Source of the DNA: Marinagarivorans algicola
Lineage (GTDB): Bacteria > Pseudomonadota > Gammaproteobacteria > Pseudomonadales > Cellvibrionaceae
Length of the DNA stretch: 43,006 nt
Assembly (NCBI RefSeq): GCF_001292705.1
Contig: NZ_LGAK01000047.1
Coordinates: forward strand, 1-43,006
Direction: 5' to 3'
This document shows, piece by piece, positions 25,245 to 35,219 of the stretch. Positions within the stretch are counted from its first letter, which is position 1, and every line of letters begins with the position of its first letter. The notes under the pieces are model-generated. The model was not told the origin of the DNA. It saw only the letters and a program-made list of their open reading frames with translations, and made no database searches. Made by a program: the position numbers and the translations under genes.

Positions 25245-27712
25245 TATTTCATACGCTGCTTAACTTTAGGGTCTTCTTTTTCTGTTGTGATATCGTGCAT
25301 GATATCGCGATAAACAGGATCGACACTTTTCTCGGCTTTAAAGGCTTCAATACGCGAAGGAATAATGCGACGTGGGTAGTGGTTATTTTCAACATCAACA
25401 TCCGCGGTTTCCCATTGAGGATCGACGACAAAAGATTCTACTTCTTTATCACTCACAATTAACTTGCTGACCTTCCAAGGTGAACGACGCCATATTTCAG
25501 CAGGGATGTGCAGCATTTCTTTTTTACCACCTCGATAATTAATTTCTAACAAAATAGGCATGACCAAACCGCCTAGGTTAGAGAAATCGAGTACGTAATA
25601 ATGCTTATCTTCTTTGATCGCACGTTCAAGCGCCTTACGCTCGTTATCTTCAAGATCGGCTAAAAACTGCTGGTACGCATTGCGTTCTTTATTAGTGGGA
25701 GTAAAGCGATCATTCTCATCATAAAAGTCGCGTACATCTTTATTCAATTCAACCCAAGTTTTGCGCTTTTCTGCACGGTTACGCTGCTCAAATAATGGCG
25801 TTGGCTTAATTGCATGATCTTCGCGGTCACGCTTAAAATCGATATCGGGGTTTTCAGTATCAAGGCGCAGTTTATAAACCCGATCGATGCTGATATCAAC
25901 GTGATCGGTGGTATAAAACCAGCCATGCCAAAACCAATCTAAATCCACACCCGAGGCCTCTTCCATCGTACGGAAAAAATCAGCCGGTGTAGGGCGCTTA
26001 AATTTCCAACGACGCGAGTACTCTTTAAATGCAAAATCAAAGCGTTCACGCCCTAACACCACTTCACGTAAAATATTCAATGCCGCGGCAGGCTTGGTAT
26101 AGGCGTTTGGCCCCAACATTAAAACACTATCACTTTGAGTCATAATAGGTACTTGCACATCAGACTTCATATACCAAGTGATATCACGCGGTTCGACGCC
26201 CCAAGGGATTGTTGGATCCCATTCACGCCCCGCCACACCGTCTAAAAAGCTATTAATGCCTTCATCCATCCATGTCCATTGGCGCTCATCAGAGTTGACG
26301 GTCATAGGAAAGTAAATATGACCAATTTCATGAATCACAACACCGATTAAGAAGCGCTTTTCGGCTTGAGTATACGTACGTGAGCCATCTTCTTGCCAAG
26401 TCGTGCGTGGACCGTTAAACGTAATCATGGGGTATTCCATACCACCAACTGGTCCGTTGACACTTTGCGCAACAGGATACGGATAATCAAACGAAAAGCG
26501 CGAATATACCGCTAAAGTATGCGCAACTGCTTCGGTTGAATATTTGCGCCACAGCTCGCCGCCTTCTTTCGGGAAAAAAGACATCGCCATAACCAAGGGG
26601 GCCTCTGCACTGTTGGGCTGGGCAACGCCTTTGGCATCCCACATAAACTTACGTGATGAAGCCCACGCAAAATCGCGTACATTTTTAGCGACAAATTGCC
26701 ATGTTTTTGTTTCTTTAGTGCCTTCTTTTTCGTTCTCTAAAGCCTCTTCGGCTGTCACCACAAAGACAGGGCGCTTAGCGGTTTTAGCTTTTTCGAGTCG
26801 CTCGCGCTGCGTTTTTGTGAGCACAGCGTTCGCATTTTGAAGCTCACCAGTAGAAGATACAATGTGATCAGCCGGTACCGTGATGTTGACTTCATAGTCA
26901 CCAAACTCCAGTGTGAACTCACCGCGACCTAAAAATTCTTTGTTATGCCACGCTTCGTAGTCTGAGTAGGCTTGTAAGCGAGGGAACCATTGTGCTAACA
27001 AAAAAATGTCATTGCCGCCTTTACGGGCATCATTCGGAAAATGCTCATAACCGGCACGTGCCGATACAGCATCTTCTTCAATAATGTTATAGGCGTATTC
27101 GATATTAAACGATAGCTGTCCTTTCGAGCCTAGCGGCTGAGGTAAATCGATACGCATTTGGCTGCCCGCTATGACAAAGGGTAGCGCCGTGCCATCGCTA
27201 GCGCTGACATTGAGAATATCGTAACCAACTTGATGATCGGCTAGCCATTGCTGACGCTCAAGTTCACCAAAGCTAATACCCGCTTTTACGCCGTCTTCCA
27301 TACTACGGGTACTGGGGCCTCGACGGCCAATACCGCCAAATTCAACGCTTCGCTCAGCCATTGAGTCTTCTTTAAAACGGTTTTGCTCTAGCTGCAACCA
27401 CAAGTAGCGCAGCGTATACGGCGAATTATTTGTGTAGGTAACTTGTTGATCGGCTTTAAGTCGACGTTTGCGTTCATCCAACGTGACATTAATGCGGTAA
27501 TCAACCTTTTGTTGCCAATACTGATCGCCTGGCTCACCGGCCGCATTGCGGTATTGGTTTGGGGTGGGGAGCACTTCTTCAAGCTGTCTAAACTTATCAA
27601 CGAAATCCCCTTTTGTTTGCTGGACAGACGATGCGGTGGCATGCGATGCGACGACCGCCATAGGCACAAGCCACATGAGGCATATTGATCGATATAAAAA
27701 CGACATTAACAT
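25244..27712 (-). CDS. Secreted M1-family zinc metallopeptidase
   Basis: This 822-residue peptidase has a signal peptide (about residues 1-27) and the zinc site HEIGH at 461-465 with the third ligand E484 exactly 18 residues later (HExxH-x18-E). An upstream GGMEY stretch replaces the GAMEN exopeptidase motif. These define clan MA family M1, so an aminopeptidase-like periplasmic enzyme is expected. The C-terminal third is charged and repeats Lys/Glu/Arg, and is not typical of PepN. The start ATG 27712 has GGAGA 5 bp ahead. It overlaps the DUF6702 gene by one base. The leader (27713-28002) contains a perfect TATAAT on the minus strand within the dyad at 27812-27824. Confidence 0.92.
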   Translation of the reverse strand: MLMSFLYRSICLMWLVPMAVVASHATASSVQQTKGDFVDKFRQLEEVLPTPNQYRNAAGEPGDQYWQQKVDYRINVTLDERKRRLKADQQVTYTNNSPYTLRYLWLQLEQNRFKEDSMAERSVEFGGIGRRGPSTRSMEDGVKAGISFGELERQQWLADHQVGYDILNVSASDGTALPFVIAGSQMRIDLPQPLGSKGQLSFNIEYAYNIIEEDAVSARAGYEHFPNDARKGGNDIFLLAQWFPRLQAYSDYEAWHNKEFLGRGEFTLEFGDYEVNITVPADHIVSSTGELQNANAVLTKTQRERLEKAKTAKRPVFVVTAEEALENEKEGTKETKTWQFVAKNVRDFAWASSRKFMWDAKGVAQPNSAEAPLVMAMSFFPKEGGELWRKYSTEAVAHTLAVYSRFSFDYPYPVAQSVNGPVGGMEYPMITFNGPRTTWQEDGSRTYTQAEKRFLIGVVIHEIGHIYFPMTVNSDERQWTWMDEGINSFLDGVAGREWDPTIPWGVEPRDITWYMKSDVQVPIMTQSDSVLMLGPNAYTKPAAALNILREVVLGRERFDFAFKEYSRRWKFKRPTPADFFRTMEEASGVDLDWFWHGWFYTTDHVDISIDRVYKLRLDTENPDIDFKRDREDHAIKPTPLFEQRNRAEKRKTWVELNKDVRDFYDENDRFTPTNKERNAYQQFLADLEDNERKALERAIKEDKHYYVLDFSNLGGLVMPILLEINYRGGKKEMLHIPAEIWRRSPWKVSKLIVSDKEVESFVVDPQWETADVDVENNHYPRRIIPSRIEAFKAEKSVDPVYRDIMHDITTEKEDPKVKQRMK

Positions 27713-27811
27713 TGATTCTCCAGAGGTAGCTCCCCATGCATGAGGAGGTTAAAAATTGAAGTTTGAAATACCCTGTCTTCGTGAGGTATTAAATGACCAT
27801 ATCGGGTGGCT

Positions 27812-27824
27812 GGCTATTATAGCC
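27812..27824 (-). promoter_or_regulatory. Candidate -10 element in dyad upstream of M1 peptidase
   Basis: On the minus strand GGCTATAATAGCC holds a perfect TATAAT inside a 13-bp perfect dyad, 100 bp before the peptidase start. The matching -35 region is poor, so an activator, or a repressor bound at the dyad, is plausible. Confidence 0.35.
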
Positions 27825-27940
27825 TATCGATACGAATTTGCGTGTTGCTGCCTGTCATCAATATATTTGATAACTAAAAACTGCCTAACGAGTACATCGT
27901 GCTAATAATGATCGATAAGCACACTCGTCATACTTAATGA

Positions 27941-27975
27941 CGCTGCCCTGCCCTGCATTGTATTACAGGGCAGCG
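27941..27975. terminator. Hairpin after the glutamate dehydrogenase gene
   Basis: CGCTGCCCTG (27941-27950) pairs perfectly with 27966-27975 around a 15-nt loop, just past the stop codon of the glutamate dehydrogenase gene on the minus strand. There is no T-run, so it may act as an mRNA 3'-end stabiliser or a Rho-assisted terminator. Confidence 0.45.
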
Positions 27976-28002
27976 GCTAAGGCTAAAAGCGGTGCTCCGA
28001 AT

Positions 28003-31000
28003 CTACTGCGTACTTAAAACAGCCGTAGTGACACTCGATAGCTGACGCAAAGTGACATGATATAACGAGATATCGCCTTGATCCTTTTCTTGGCGGTGAT
28101 GCTCTTGCTGTAATTCGTTTAACCAGCTATGCCATTGCTGTAGTGCACTGTCGGGGATCAATGCTTGTATTGTATCAAGGATATCATCGGGTTTTTGGAT
28201 GTCATCAAAATGCTTCACAATCACTTCCGCCATATACCGTAGTTGTAATTCAATATCTTCGAGCAAGGTTTCCCTTGCCATGGCTTGCCATGGCGAGTGT
28301 ACAGGCATCTCTGAGACCGCACCGGCAAACTCTCGAATGCGCAATAAATTATGCAGGCCATAAAAAATTTGAGCGCACAATGCCGGGGCTGCATGTGTAT
28401 TTTGTTGAATCGCTGCCACACCTAGACCGGCGAATAGATTATCAGGCATAGCAATAATTGTTGCCCAGTGATGATTTAAACCCAATTGAATGTAGTCATC
28501 AAATCGCTGCTGCCACGCTGATTTTAATTCACCGGCAAGTGCCAGCTCAATAGTACTTGCCACCTCGGATAATAAGGGCTTGAAACAGGCAATATGCTCT
28601 TGTGTGGTTTTATGTTTATCGCCGTTGCGTAAAAACCAACGGACACCTCGGCGTATGCGCCGGACCATTTTGGTTTTTAAATCGTAAATTCGGCTTTCGG
28701 GCATGGCGTTGCATTGCTCAACCATGTATTCATTAAATGTGTTCAGGTCAAACACTTCACGCGCAACCACATAAGCAGTAAATACCTCTTCCAGCGGTGT
28801 ATTGGTATCCGATAAAAAGCGATAAGCCGCTGTAATTCCCAAATTATTAATAAAATCATTGGCGAGCTGTGTACTGACGACTTCATTTAATAGTCGATGA
28901 TTGAGGACATCTTCACTAAAGCGCTCGCCCGCACCTTGCGGGAAAGCCCAAAACGCCATCGCTCGAATTGTAGGATCATTAGCTAATTGCGTTTTGGCTA
29001 ATGCGGCTTTGAGCATGACTTTGGCATAGCTTAATAATACGGCAAGTTCTGGCCGGGTGAGGTTGTCCCCATTATCATAGCGCTTGGCTAAAATATGATC
29101 GGCCGGTAAAAACTCTAACTTGCGATTTAACCCCGCATGCTTTTCTAAATACCCCATCAATTTACGGTACTCGCCAGCGCGTTTAGCCACTTGGCGTTCG
29201 GCTAGGCTTAAGCATTCGGTCTGTGCAAAGTTATGAGCAAGTACTAAACGACTAATTTCATTCGTGTATTCTTTGAGTAAGGCATTGCGCTGCTTTTCGG
29301 TTAAATCACCACGCTCGATAACCGCTTGTAGTAATATCTTCAAGTTAACTTCATGATCTGAGCAATCCACCCCCGCAGCATTGTCAATGAAATCGGTATT
29401 ACAGGCACCGCCAGCTTGGCAAAACTCAATACGCCCAAGCTGGGTCATGCCTAAGTTACCGCCTTCACCAAACACCTTACAACGCAACTCCTTACCATTA
29501 ACACGCAAACTATCACTGGCTTTATCACCCACATCGGCATGACTTTCGTGGCTGCTTTTTACGTAAGTGCCTATACCGCCGTTCCAAATTAGATCAACAG
29601 GTGCCTTGATAATAGCGGTAATCAACTCATTCGGTGTCAATTTGTTTGCGGCAATATCAAAGCAGCGCTTAATCTCGTCATTTAGAGTAATCGTTTTGGC
29701 TGATCGAGAAAAAACGCCACCGCCTTTGGAAATCAATTTCTTATTATAATCTTCCCACGTGCTGCCAGGCGTATTAAATAGTCGCTGACGCTCAATAAAA
29801 CTGGAGTCGGCTTCGGGTGTAGGATCAATAAAAATATGCATGTGATTAAAGGCCGCCACCAATTTAAGTTTAGTGGACAGCAACATACCGTTACCAAACA
29901 CATCGCCCGCCATATCCCCAATACCGACCACGCGAATACTGTCATTTTGAATGTCGACACCTTTTTCACGGAAGTGACGCTGCACCGAAATCCACGCGCC
30001 CTTGGCTGTAATGCCCATCGCTTTATGGTCATAGCCTTGGCTGCCACCCGAAGCAAAGCCATCACCGAGCCAATGACCGTATTCGAGTGAAATTTTGTTC
30101 GCAATATCCGAAAAAGTGGCAGTGCCTTTATCAGCGGCAACCACTAAATATGGGTCATCACCATCAATACATACTACATTATCTGGTTTAATGGTCTCCC
30201 CTTCTATTAGGTTATCAGTCACGCTCAGTAAGCCGCGAATAAATTGCTGATAACAAGCAATACCTTCGTCTTGCATTTGTTGGCGAGTTGTAAAATGATG
30301 TAAATGTTTGGCTACAAAACCACCTTTTGCCCCGCTGGGAACAATCACGGAATTTTTGACAGCCTGAGCTTTTACCAAACCTAAAACTTCTGTACGGTAG
30401 TCGTTTAAGCGATCAGACCAGCGCAAGCCTCCGCGAGCAACCATACTGGTACGCAAGTGTACGCCTTCAACACGGGTAGAGTAGACAAAGATTTCAAATT
30501 TAGGCTTAGGTGCAGGAATGTCATCCATTAACTCAGGCGATAGCTTTAACACAACGCTATCAGGACAAGCACGCGGGCCCGTCAACTGGAAAAAGTTTGT
30601 TCTCAATGTCGCTCTAAAGCCACTAATAAAGCGCTGGAACACACGGTCATCATCTAAACTATTCACTGCATCTAAAGACTCACAGATATCAGCTAGCCTT
30701 TGATTACTGGCATCATGATTCGCATGATCGTGAGTGTATAAGGCGGGATCAAAGCGCGCATAAAACCAATCAATCAGCGAAGCAGTGATATCGCCATGGC
30801 GCAATAAAGCCGCAGCAATAACGTCATTATCTAAAGGGAATAGTGTCTGTTTAAAATATGCCGAATAAGCGCGTAAAATCACAACATCTCGCCAAGCAAT
30901 GCCTGCACCTAGCACTAAGCGATTAAAGCCATCATTATCAATAACGCCTTCCCATGCGGCTTCAAAAGCTTCACTAAAGCGTTTTTTAAAGGCGTTATCA

Positions 31001-32865
31001 ATATCACCATGACGGTGCAGCAGCTCAAGGCTAAAGTCATGTAACCAATAGGTTTCATCATCTAATGTGAGCGCAAAAGGGTTTTCGCCCAGTACACGGA
31101 CTCCTAAATTTTCTAGGATAGGAATAATATCTGATAATGCTAAGGGCGTTTTGGCATTAACCACTTTAAAGCGCAGTTGATTATCTTGCCCTCCTTGTGG
31201 TTTAAAGACATGCATGGCAATTTTACCGCTATTGGCAACCTGCTCAAAAAGCTCGATGTCGCCAACAGCCGCTCGGGCATCATAGGCATCTTGGTAAGCC
31301 ACCGATAGCGCCGAGCCATAACGCCTAAATAGTGGTAAGCCTAGCTTATCGCCCTTGGCTTCGATTAATGCCGTTTCGAGATGCTCTTGCCAACCGGTAG
31401 CAATCGTGTTGATTTGATGTTGTAAATCGCCCACATCAATTTCATCGGCGAGATTGAGTAACTCACCTTCAGGCAATTTAAATACGCAGTAAGCACGCGC
31501 TAATACCGACTCCGAAAAGAAAGTAGTCGACTCGACAGCTTCACTGTGAATGGCCTTAGAGATTATATTTTCGATTTTAATACGAACACGGGTGTTGTAC
31601 ATATCTCGTGGCACATACACAATTGCCGTGACAAAGCGGCCATAAGGATTAGCACGCATAAAAAGACGCACTTTCTTACGCTCATTAATTTGGCAAATCC
31701 CCAGTAACGTTTCCGTTAGCTCTTCGCTAGAAGCTTGAAATAACTCATCACGCGGAAAGCCTTCAACAACCCGGCGTAGCGTTCTAAAAGCATAACTATT
31801 TTTCGCCAAACCACTCGCTTTATTGACCACTTTGAGCTTTTGTCGAATCCAAGGAATAGTGGTGGGCGCTGTTTGACTAACGGCATAAGTAAAAAAGCCC
31901 AGTAAGTGCCCTTCGCCGATGCAATGATTTTGCTCATCAAATAACTTTATCACAATACAGTCGGGGTAGACTGCGCGATGTATTTTGGCAAGTGTCGCTG
32001 ATTTAGTAAAAACAAGGATGTCCTTACAGACTTCACCAATACAATGTAAGGGAATTAATGCTTGAGATGTAGCATCTTGGGCATGCACTTTACGCTTGCG
32101 GCACAAACCAAGACCCGTCTTTGCCGTTGCGGCTGTCGCTAACGTCTTACCTTTTGTTTTAGCAGGCTCATAACGAAATTCACGATACCCTAAATAAGTG
32201 AAATTAGAAGCCTCTAACCACTTTAATAGCGCAGCGGCTTCATTGGCCTCGTCGGTACCTAAGCCTTGTAGTTGTATTTGTAAGGCTTGTGTTTTTTCGA
32301 GTAACTTGGGGTAGTCCTCTACAACATGTTGCAATTCTAGCGCTGTTGCATGAACACGCTCTTTAACTGCCGCACTTTCGTCATCGGTTAATAAGCCTAG
32401 CTCAGCATAAATGATCGCAAACGCTTTATCTGATTGAGGGGGAGTAATCACGCAACTGGCTAACAAGTGCAATGCAATACCCAATTCGTTTAACGCTATT
32501 CTCAGCGTATCAACAAGAAATGGACTGTCAGGTAATGCCCAGTGTAATACTGTGCGATGGCAAGCCCAACCCTCTTCTTCAACATTAGGCACTTTGAGCT
32601 GTAATACCGGTTTATTGGCATCGGCATTAATAGCCTGAAGGCTAAGCCACAAACCGTATAAGCAATGCGCATGATCCTCTGCTCTGCGGTCATCAAGCTC
32701 AGACTGAGGCCACGCTTGCCATAACTTACTGATAAATGCTTTTAGTGTCGTCGTATCCTCGATCGTATAGTGCTGGGTGATACAAGTGATAACATCATCA
32801 AAAAGTTGTTTATGCTGCTGGGTGATAGAGTGGGGCTTTTGATGAGCCGCTATAACATTACCCAT
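28003..32865 (-). CDS. gdhB: NAD-dependent glutamate dehydrogenase, large (180-kDa) type
   Basis: This 1,620-residue enzyme of the large NAD-GDH class converts glutamate to 2-oxoglutarate and ammonium, feeding amino acid carbon into the TCA cycle. The N-terminal half holds the regulatory ACT-like regions. The catalytic core is marked by GGLRWSDRLNDYRTEVLGL (about residue 810), KNSVIVPSGAKGGFV, a nucleotide-binding GIGDMAGDVFGNGM (about 975), then NGGIGTYVKSS. I start at ATG 32865 because AGGAG lies 7 bp ahead; a TTG 48 bp further up is less likely. Length is normal for the class. It is monocistronic, flanked by its own hairpin downstream and divergent from the MoxR operon. Confidence 0.96.
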   Translation of the reverse strand: MGNVIAAHQKPHSITQQHKQLFDDVITCITQHYTIEDTTTLKAFISKLWQAWPQSELDDRRAEDHAHCLYGLWLSLQAINADANKPVLQLKVPNVEEEGWACHRTVLHWALPDSPFLVDTLRIALNELGIALHLLASCVITPPQSDKAFAIIYAELGLLTDDESAAVKERVHATALELQHVVEDYPKLLEKTQALQIQLQGLGTDEANEAAALLKWLEASNFTYLGYREFRYEPAKTKGKTLATAATAKTGLGLCRKRKVHAQDATSQALIPLHCIGEVCKDILVFTKSATLAKIHRAVYPDCIVIKLFDEQNHCIGEGHLLGFFTYAVSQTAPTTIPWIRQKLKVVNKASGLAKNSYAFRTLRRVVEGFPRDELFQASSEELTETLLGICQINERKKVRLFMRANPYGRFVTAIVYVPRDMYNTRVRIKIENIISKAIHSEAVESTTFFSESVLARAYCVFKLPEGELLNLADEIDVGDLQHQINTIATGWQEHLETALIEAKGDKLGLPLFRRYGSALSVAYQDAYDARAAVGDIELFEQVANSGKIAMHVFKPQGGQDNQLRFKVVNAKTPLALSDIIPILENLGVRVLGENPFALTLDDETYWLHDFSLELLHRHGDIDNAFKKRFSEAFEAAWEGVIDNDGFNRLVLGAGIAWRDVVILRAYSAYFKQTLFPLDNDVIAAALLRHGDITASLIDWFYARFDPALYTHDHANHDASNQRLADICESLDAVNSLDDDRVFQRFISGFRATLRTNFFQLTGPRACPDSVVLKLSPELMDDIPAPKPKFEIFVYSTRVEGVHLRTSMVARGGLRWSDRLNDYRTEVLGLVKAQAVKNSVIVPSGAKGGFVAKHLHHFTTRQQMQDEGIACYQQFIRGLLSVTDNLIEGETIKPDNVVCIDGDDPYLVVAADKGTATFSDIANKISLEYGHWLGDGFASGGSQGYDHKAMGITAKGAWISVQRHFREKGVDIQNDSIRVVGIGDMAGDVFGNGMLLSTKLKLVAAFNHMHIFIDPTPEADSSFIERQRLFNTPGSTWEDYNKKLISKGGGVFSRSAKTITLNDEIKRCFDIAANKLTPNELITAIIKAPVDLIWNGGIGTYVKSSHESHADVGDKASDSLRVNGKELRCKVFGEGGNLGMTQLGRIEFCQAGGACNTDFIDNAAGVDCSDHEVNLKILLQAVIERGDLTEKQRNALLKEYTNEISRLVLAHNFAQTECLSLAERQVAKRAGEYRKLMGYLEKHAGLNRKLEFLPADHILAKRYDNGDNLTRPELAVLLSYAKVMLKAALAKTQLANDPTIRAMAFWAFPQGAGERFSEDVLNHRLLNEVVSTQLANDFINNLGITAAYRFLSDTNTPLEEVFTAYVVAREVFDLNTFNEYMVEQCNAMPESRIYDLKTKMVRRIRRGVRWFLRNGDKHKTTQEHIACFKPLLSEVASTIELALAGELKSAWQQRFDDYIQLGLNHHWATIIAMPDNLFAGLGVAAIQQNTHAAPALCAQIFYGLHNLLRIREFAGAVSEMPVHSPWQAMARETLLEDIELQLRYMAEVIVKHFDDIQKPDDILDTIQALIPDSALQQWHSWLNELQQEHHRQEKDQGDISLYHVTLRQLSSVTTAVLSTQ

Positions 32866-33270
32866 GTTTATTCTCCTAACCGACTTATTATTTTTCTGAC
32901 TTATGTTAGCCAATAGGGTCTTAAATACGACCTACTGGCATTGAATATTGTGCGAAATGCGCTGTTATGCGGAGTATTGAATTTACTCCCGCAACCCCCA
33001 CATAAGGCCGTAGCAGCAGGCTAAGGCTTTTTATCTTCTTAATATACACATTTAGATTTGAGCCGTCATTGATCACAATCGTGATTGTCTCAATACCGTG
33101 TATTTTAAGCATAGCCAATAAGGCATCATCGATGATGAGAGACTTCAATCTGCGGAACTCACATCATCATTGCGAGTCTAGTGCCTCCCGCTGGGAATGC
33201 ACTGGGCTCATCGCAGCCATAGCTCGCACACAAAACATACACGGCTCACCTACACTAGGATTGCAACACC
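32866..33270. other. Divergent region between glutamate dehydrogenase and MoxR operon
   Basis: These 405 bp must hold both promoters. Visible structures are an imperfect dyad at 32909-32939 (GCCAATAGG against CCTACTGGC), ACAATC-GT-GATTGT at 33075-33088, and the perfect 14-bp palindrome CATCATCGATGATG at 33124-33137. Overlapping short frames on both strands (about 70 codons) show no family resemblance and are not called. Confidence 0.45.
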
Positions 33271-34233
33271 ATGTCTGAGACTCAAACTGCCATTAACGCC
33301 CTGAAAACTTGGTTAAATCATCAAATTGTTGGTCAGCCACAATTGGTTGATCGGTTACTCATAGCCTTATTGGCCGATGGGCACTTGTTAGTTGAAGGGG
33401 CGCCAGGATTAGCCAAAACAAAAGCCATTAATAGTCTAGCCAAAGGCCTAGAGGCTGAATTTCACCGGGTACAATTCACCCCCGACTTACTGCCCTCTGA
33501 TGTGACCGGTACCGACATTTACCGCCCTGAAACAGGCGAGTTTAACTTTCAACCTGGGCCGATATTTCACAACCTCGTCCTCGCCGATGAAATTAACCGC
33601 GCACCGGCCAAAGTCCAATCGGCGCTTTTAGAAGCCATGGCTGAACGACAAATTAGTGTCGGTAAGTCCACCTACTCATTGCCCGAACTTTTTTTGGTGA
33701 TGGCCACACAAAACCCCATTGAGCAAGAAGGCACTTACCCGCTGCCCGAGGCACAACTGGATCGCTTTTTAATGCATGTCCGTGTGGGATATCCTGATAT
33801 AGCCGCAGAGCGTGAGATACTACGCCTTAACCGCAATGAAGCGCGCAAAGACCCTATCGCTCAGCCAACAGAGGTGACGCAGCAGCAATTATTTGATGCC
33901 CGCGATGAAGCGCTTGCGTTGTATATGGCCGATAACGTCGAGGAGTATTTAGTGCAGCTAGTAGGCGCCACGCGCAATCCCGGCGCCTATGATGCAACCT
34001 TGGCCAAACACATTGAATTTGGCGTGAGTCCACGCGCCACCATTAGTCTCGATCGCTGCGCCCGTGCTCACGCTTGGCTAGAGGGCCAAGACTACGTTAG
34101 CCCCGATAATGTACAAGCGGTGATTCACGATGTTTTTCGTCATCGCTTATTGCTCAGCTTTGAAGCAGAAGCCGCCGGTATCACGCCCGACGATATTATT
34201 CATCAGTTACTCGCATTGGTGCCGGTCGCTTAG
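33271..34233 (+). CDS. moxR: MoxR-family AAA+ ATPase
   Basis: This 320-residue MoxR ATPase shows Walker A GAPGLAKT (43-50), Walker B LADEINRAP (104-112), a sensor ATQNPIEQEGTYPLPEAQLDRF stretch and the C-terminal lid domain. MoxR proteins act as chaperone-like ATPases that work with von Willebrand A (VWA) partners on maturation or stress functions. It is the first gene of a six-gene operon whose next members are DUF58, DUF4381 and Bat proteins, the standard order for this system. The ribosome site is weak (AGGA, 11 bp ahead). Confidence 0.94.
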   Translation: MSETQTAINALKTWLNHQIVGQPQLVDRLLIALLADGHLLVEGAPGLAKTKAINSLAKGLEAEFHRVQFTPDLLPSDVTGTDIYRPETGEFNFQPGPIFHNLVLADEINRAPAKVQSALLEAMAERQISVGKSTYSLPELFLVMATQNPIEQEGTYPLPEAQLDRFLMHVRVGYPDIAAEREILRLNRNEARKDPIAQPTEVTQQQLFDARDEALALYMADNVEEYLVQLVGATRNPGAYDATLAKHIEFGVSPRATISLDRCARAHAWLEGQDYVSPDNVQAVIHDVFRHRLLLSFEAEAAGITPDDIIHQLLALVPVA

Positions 34234-34247
34234 GCCGGAGCGCTATT

Positions 34248-35219
34248 ATGGAACCGAACAATCCTATCAACGCTTTTTTAGATACCAGTAATCACCTCAC
34301 TTACTGCCAAGCGGATGATTTATTTAGCCTGCGCATGCTGGGTCAAAGATTACAATTAGGACAAACGCGCAATAGCCATGCCATTATGGCTGGCAACGTG
34401 CGCACACGCTATCGCGGTCGCGGTATGAGTTTTGCTGAAGTGCGCCCCTATCAAGCCGGTGATGATATCCGTACCATTGACTGGCGAGTCACCGCGCGCA
34501 CTCAAAAACCCCATACAAAATTGTTTGAAGAAGAACGCGAGCGTCCGATCTTTATTATGGTCGATATGCGCTCTTCGATGTTTTTTGGTAGCCAGCATCA
34601 ATTTAAGTGCGTGTACGCCGCACGCATTGCTGCAGCTATTGCTTGGGCGGCATGCCATGCCGGCGATCGCATTGGCGCCATGATTTTAAGTGACCATGGC
34701 GAGTGGGATCTGCGCCCTAAACGTGGGAAAAATGCTGTATTAGCCTTTATTCATGCATTGGTTGACGCTAATCAGCAATTGAGTAACCCCGCGACTCGCA
34801 CGGGCCGCTCACTCGCGCAGTTTCTTGAAGATGCCAAACGTATTATTAAACCCGGCGCTATGGCCTATTTGATTTCTGATGGCCATGACCCACAAAATAT
34901 TCGAGCTCCCCTATGCACACTGGCTCGCCATACCGATGTAAATTTTTTTAAGGTTTACGACCCGCTAGAGGCGTCCTTGCCAACCAAAGGTTTACTGACT
35001 ATTGGAGATGGTCATGCTCGTACCACAATCAATAGCCGACACGTGCACCAGTCGTTTACTCAACACTTTAACCAGCAACAGCAAGCGCTCAAACAGGCAT
35101 TAAATCAAGCCATGAGCACAGGCATTAACGCACCTGTCAATGATGACCTTGAAGGCTTACTCCTCGACGTCTTAGGTTACCGCGCCAACGCTTTATCGAA
35201 ATCAAGGGGGAAGATATGA
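34248..35219 (+). CDS. DUF58 domain protein of the MoxR/Bat operon
   Basis: This 323-residue DUF58 protein carries the defining block GMSFAEVRPYQAGDDIRTIDW (about residues 63-83), followed by TARTQKPHTKLFEEERERP. A VWA-like region starts at IFIMVDMRSSMFFG, where the metal-site pattern DxRSS is only partly kept. It is a soluble partner of MoxR. It begins 14 bp after moxR and its end overlaps the DUF4381 gene as ATGA, so the genes are translationally linked. Molecular role unknown. Confidence 0.92.
   Translation: MEPNNPINAFLDTSNHLTYCQADDLFSLRMLGQRLQLGQTRNSHAIMAGNVRTRYRGRGMSFAEVRPYQAGDDIRTIDWRVTARTQKPHTKLFEEERERPIFIMVDMRSSMFFGSQHQFKCVYAARIAAAIAWAACHAGDRIGAMILSDHGEWDLRPKRGKNAVLAFIHALVDANQQLSNPATRTGRSLAQFLEDAKRIIKPGAMAYLISDGHDPQNIRAPLCTLARHTDVNFFKVYDPLEASLPTKGLLTIGDGHARTTINSRHVHQSFTQHFNQQQQALKQALNQAMSTGINAPVNDDLEGLLLDVLGYRANALSKSRGKI

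Noticed and set aside
32921-33278. Short frames on both strands between glutamate dehydrogenase and MoxR
   Set aside because: They overlap each other in the promoter region and show no family resemblance or ribosome site.
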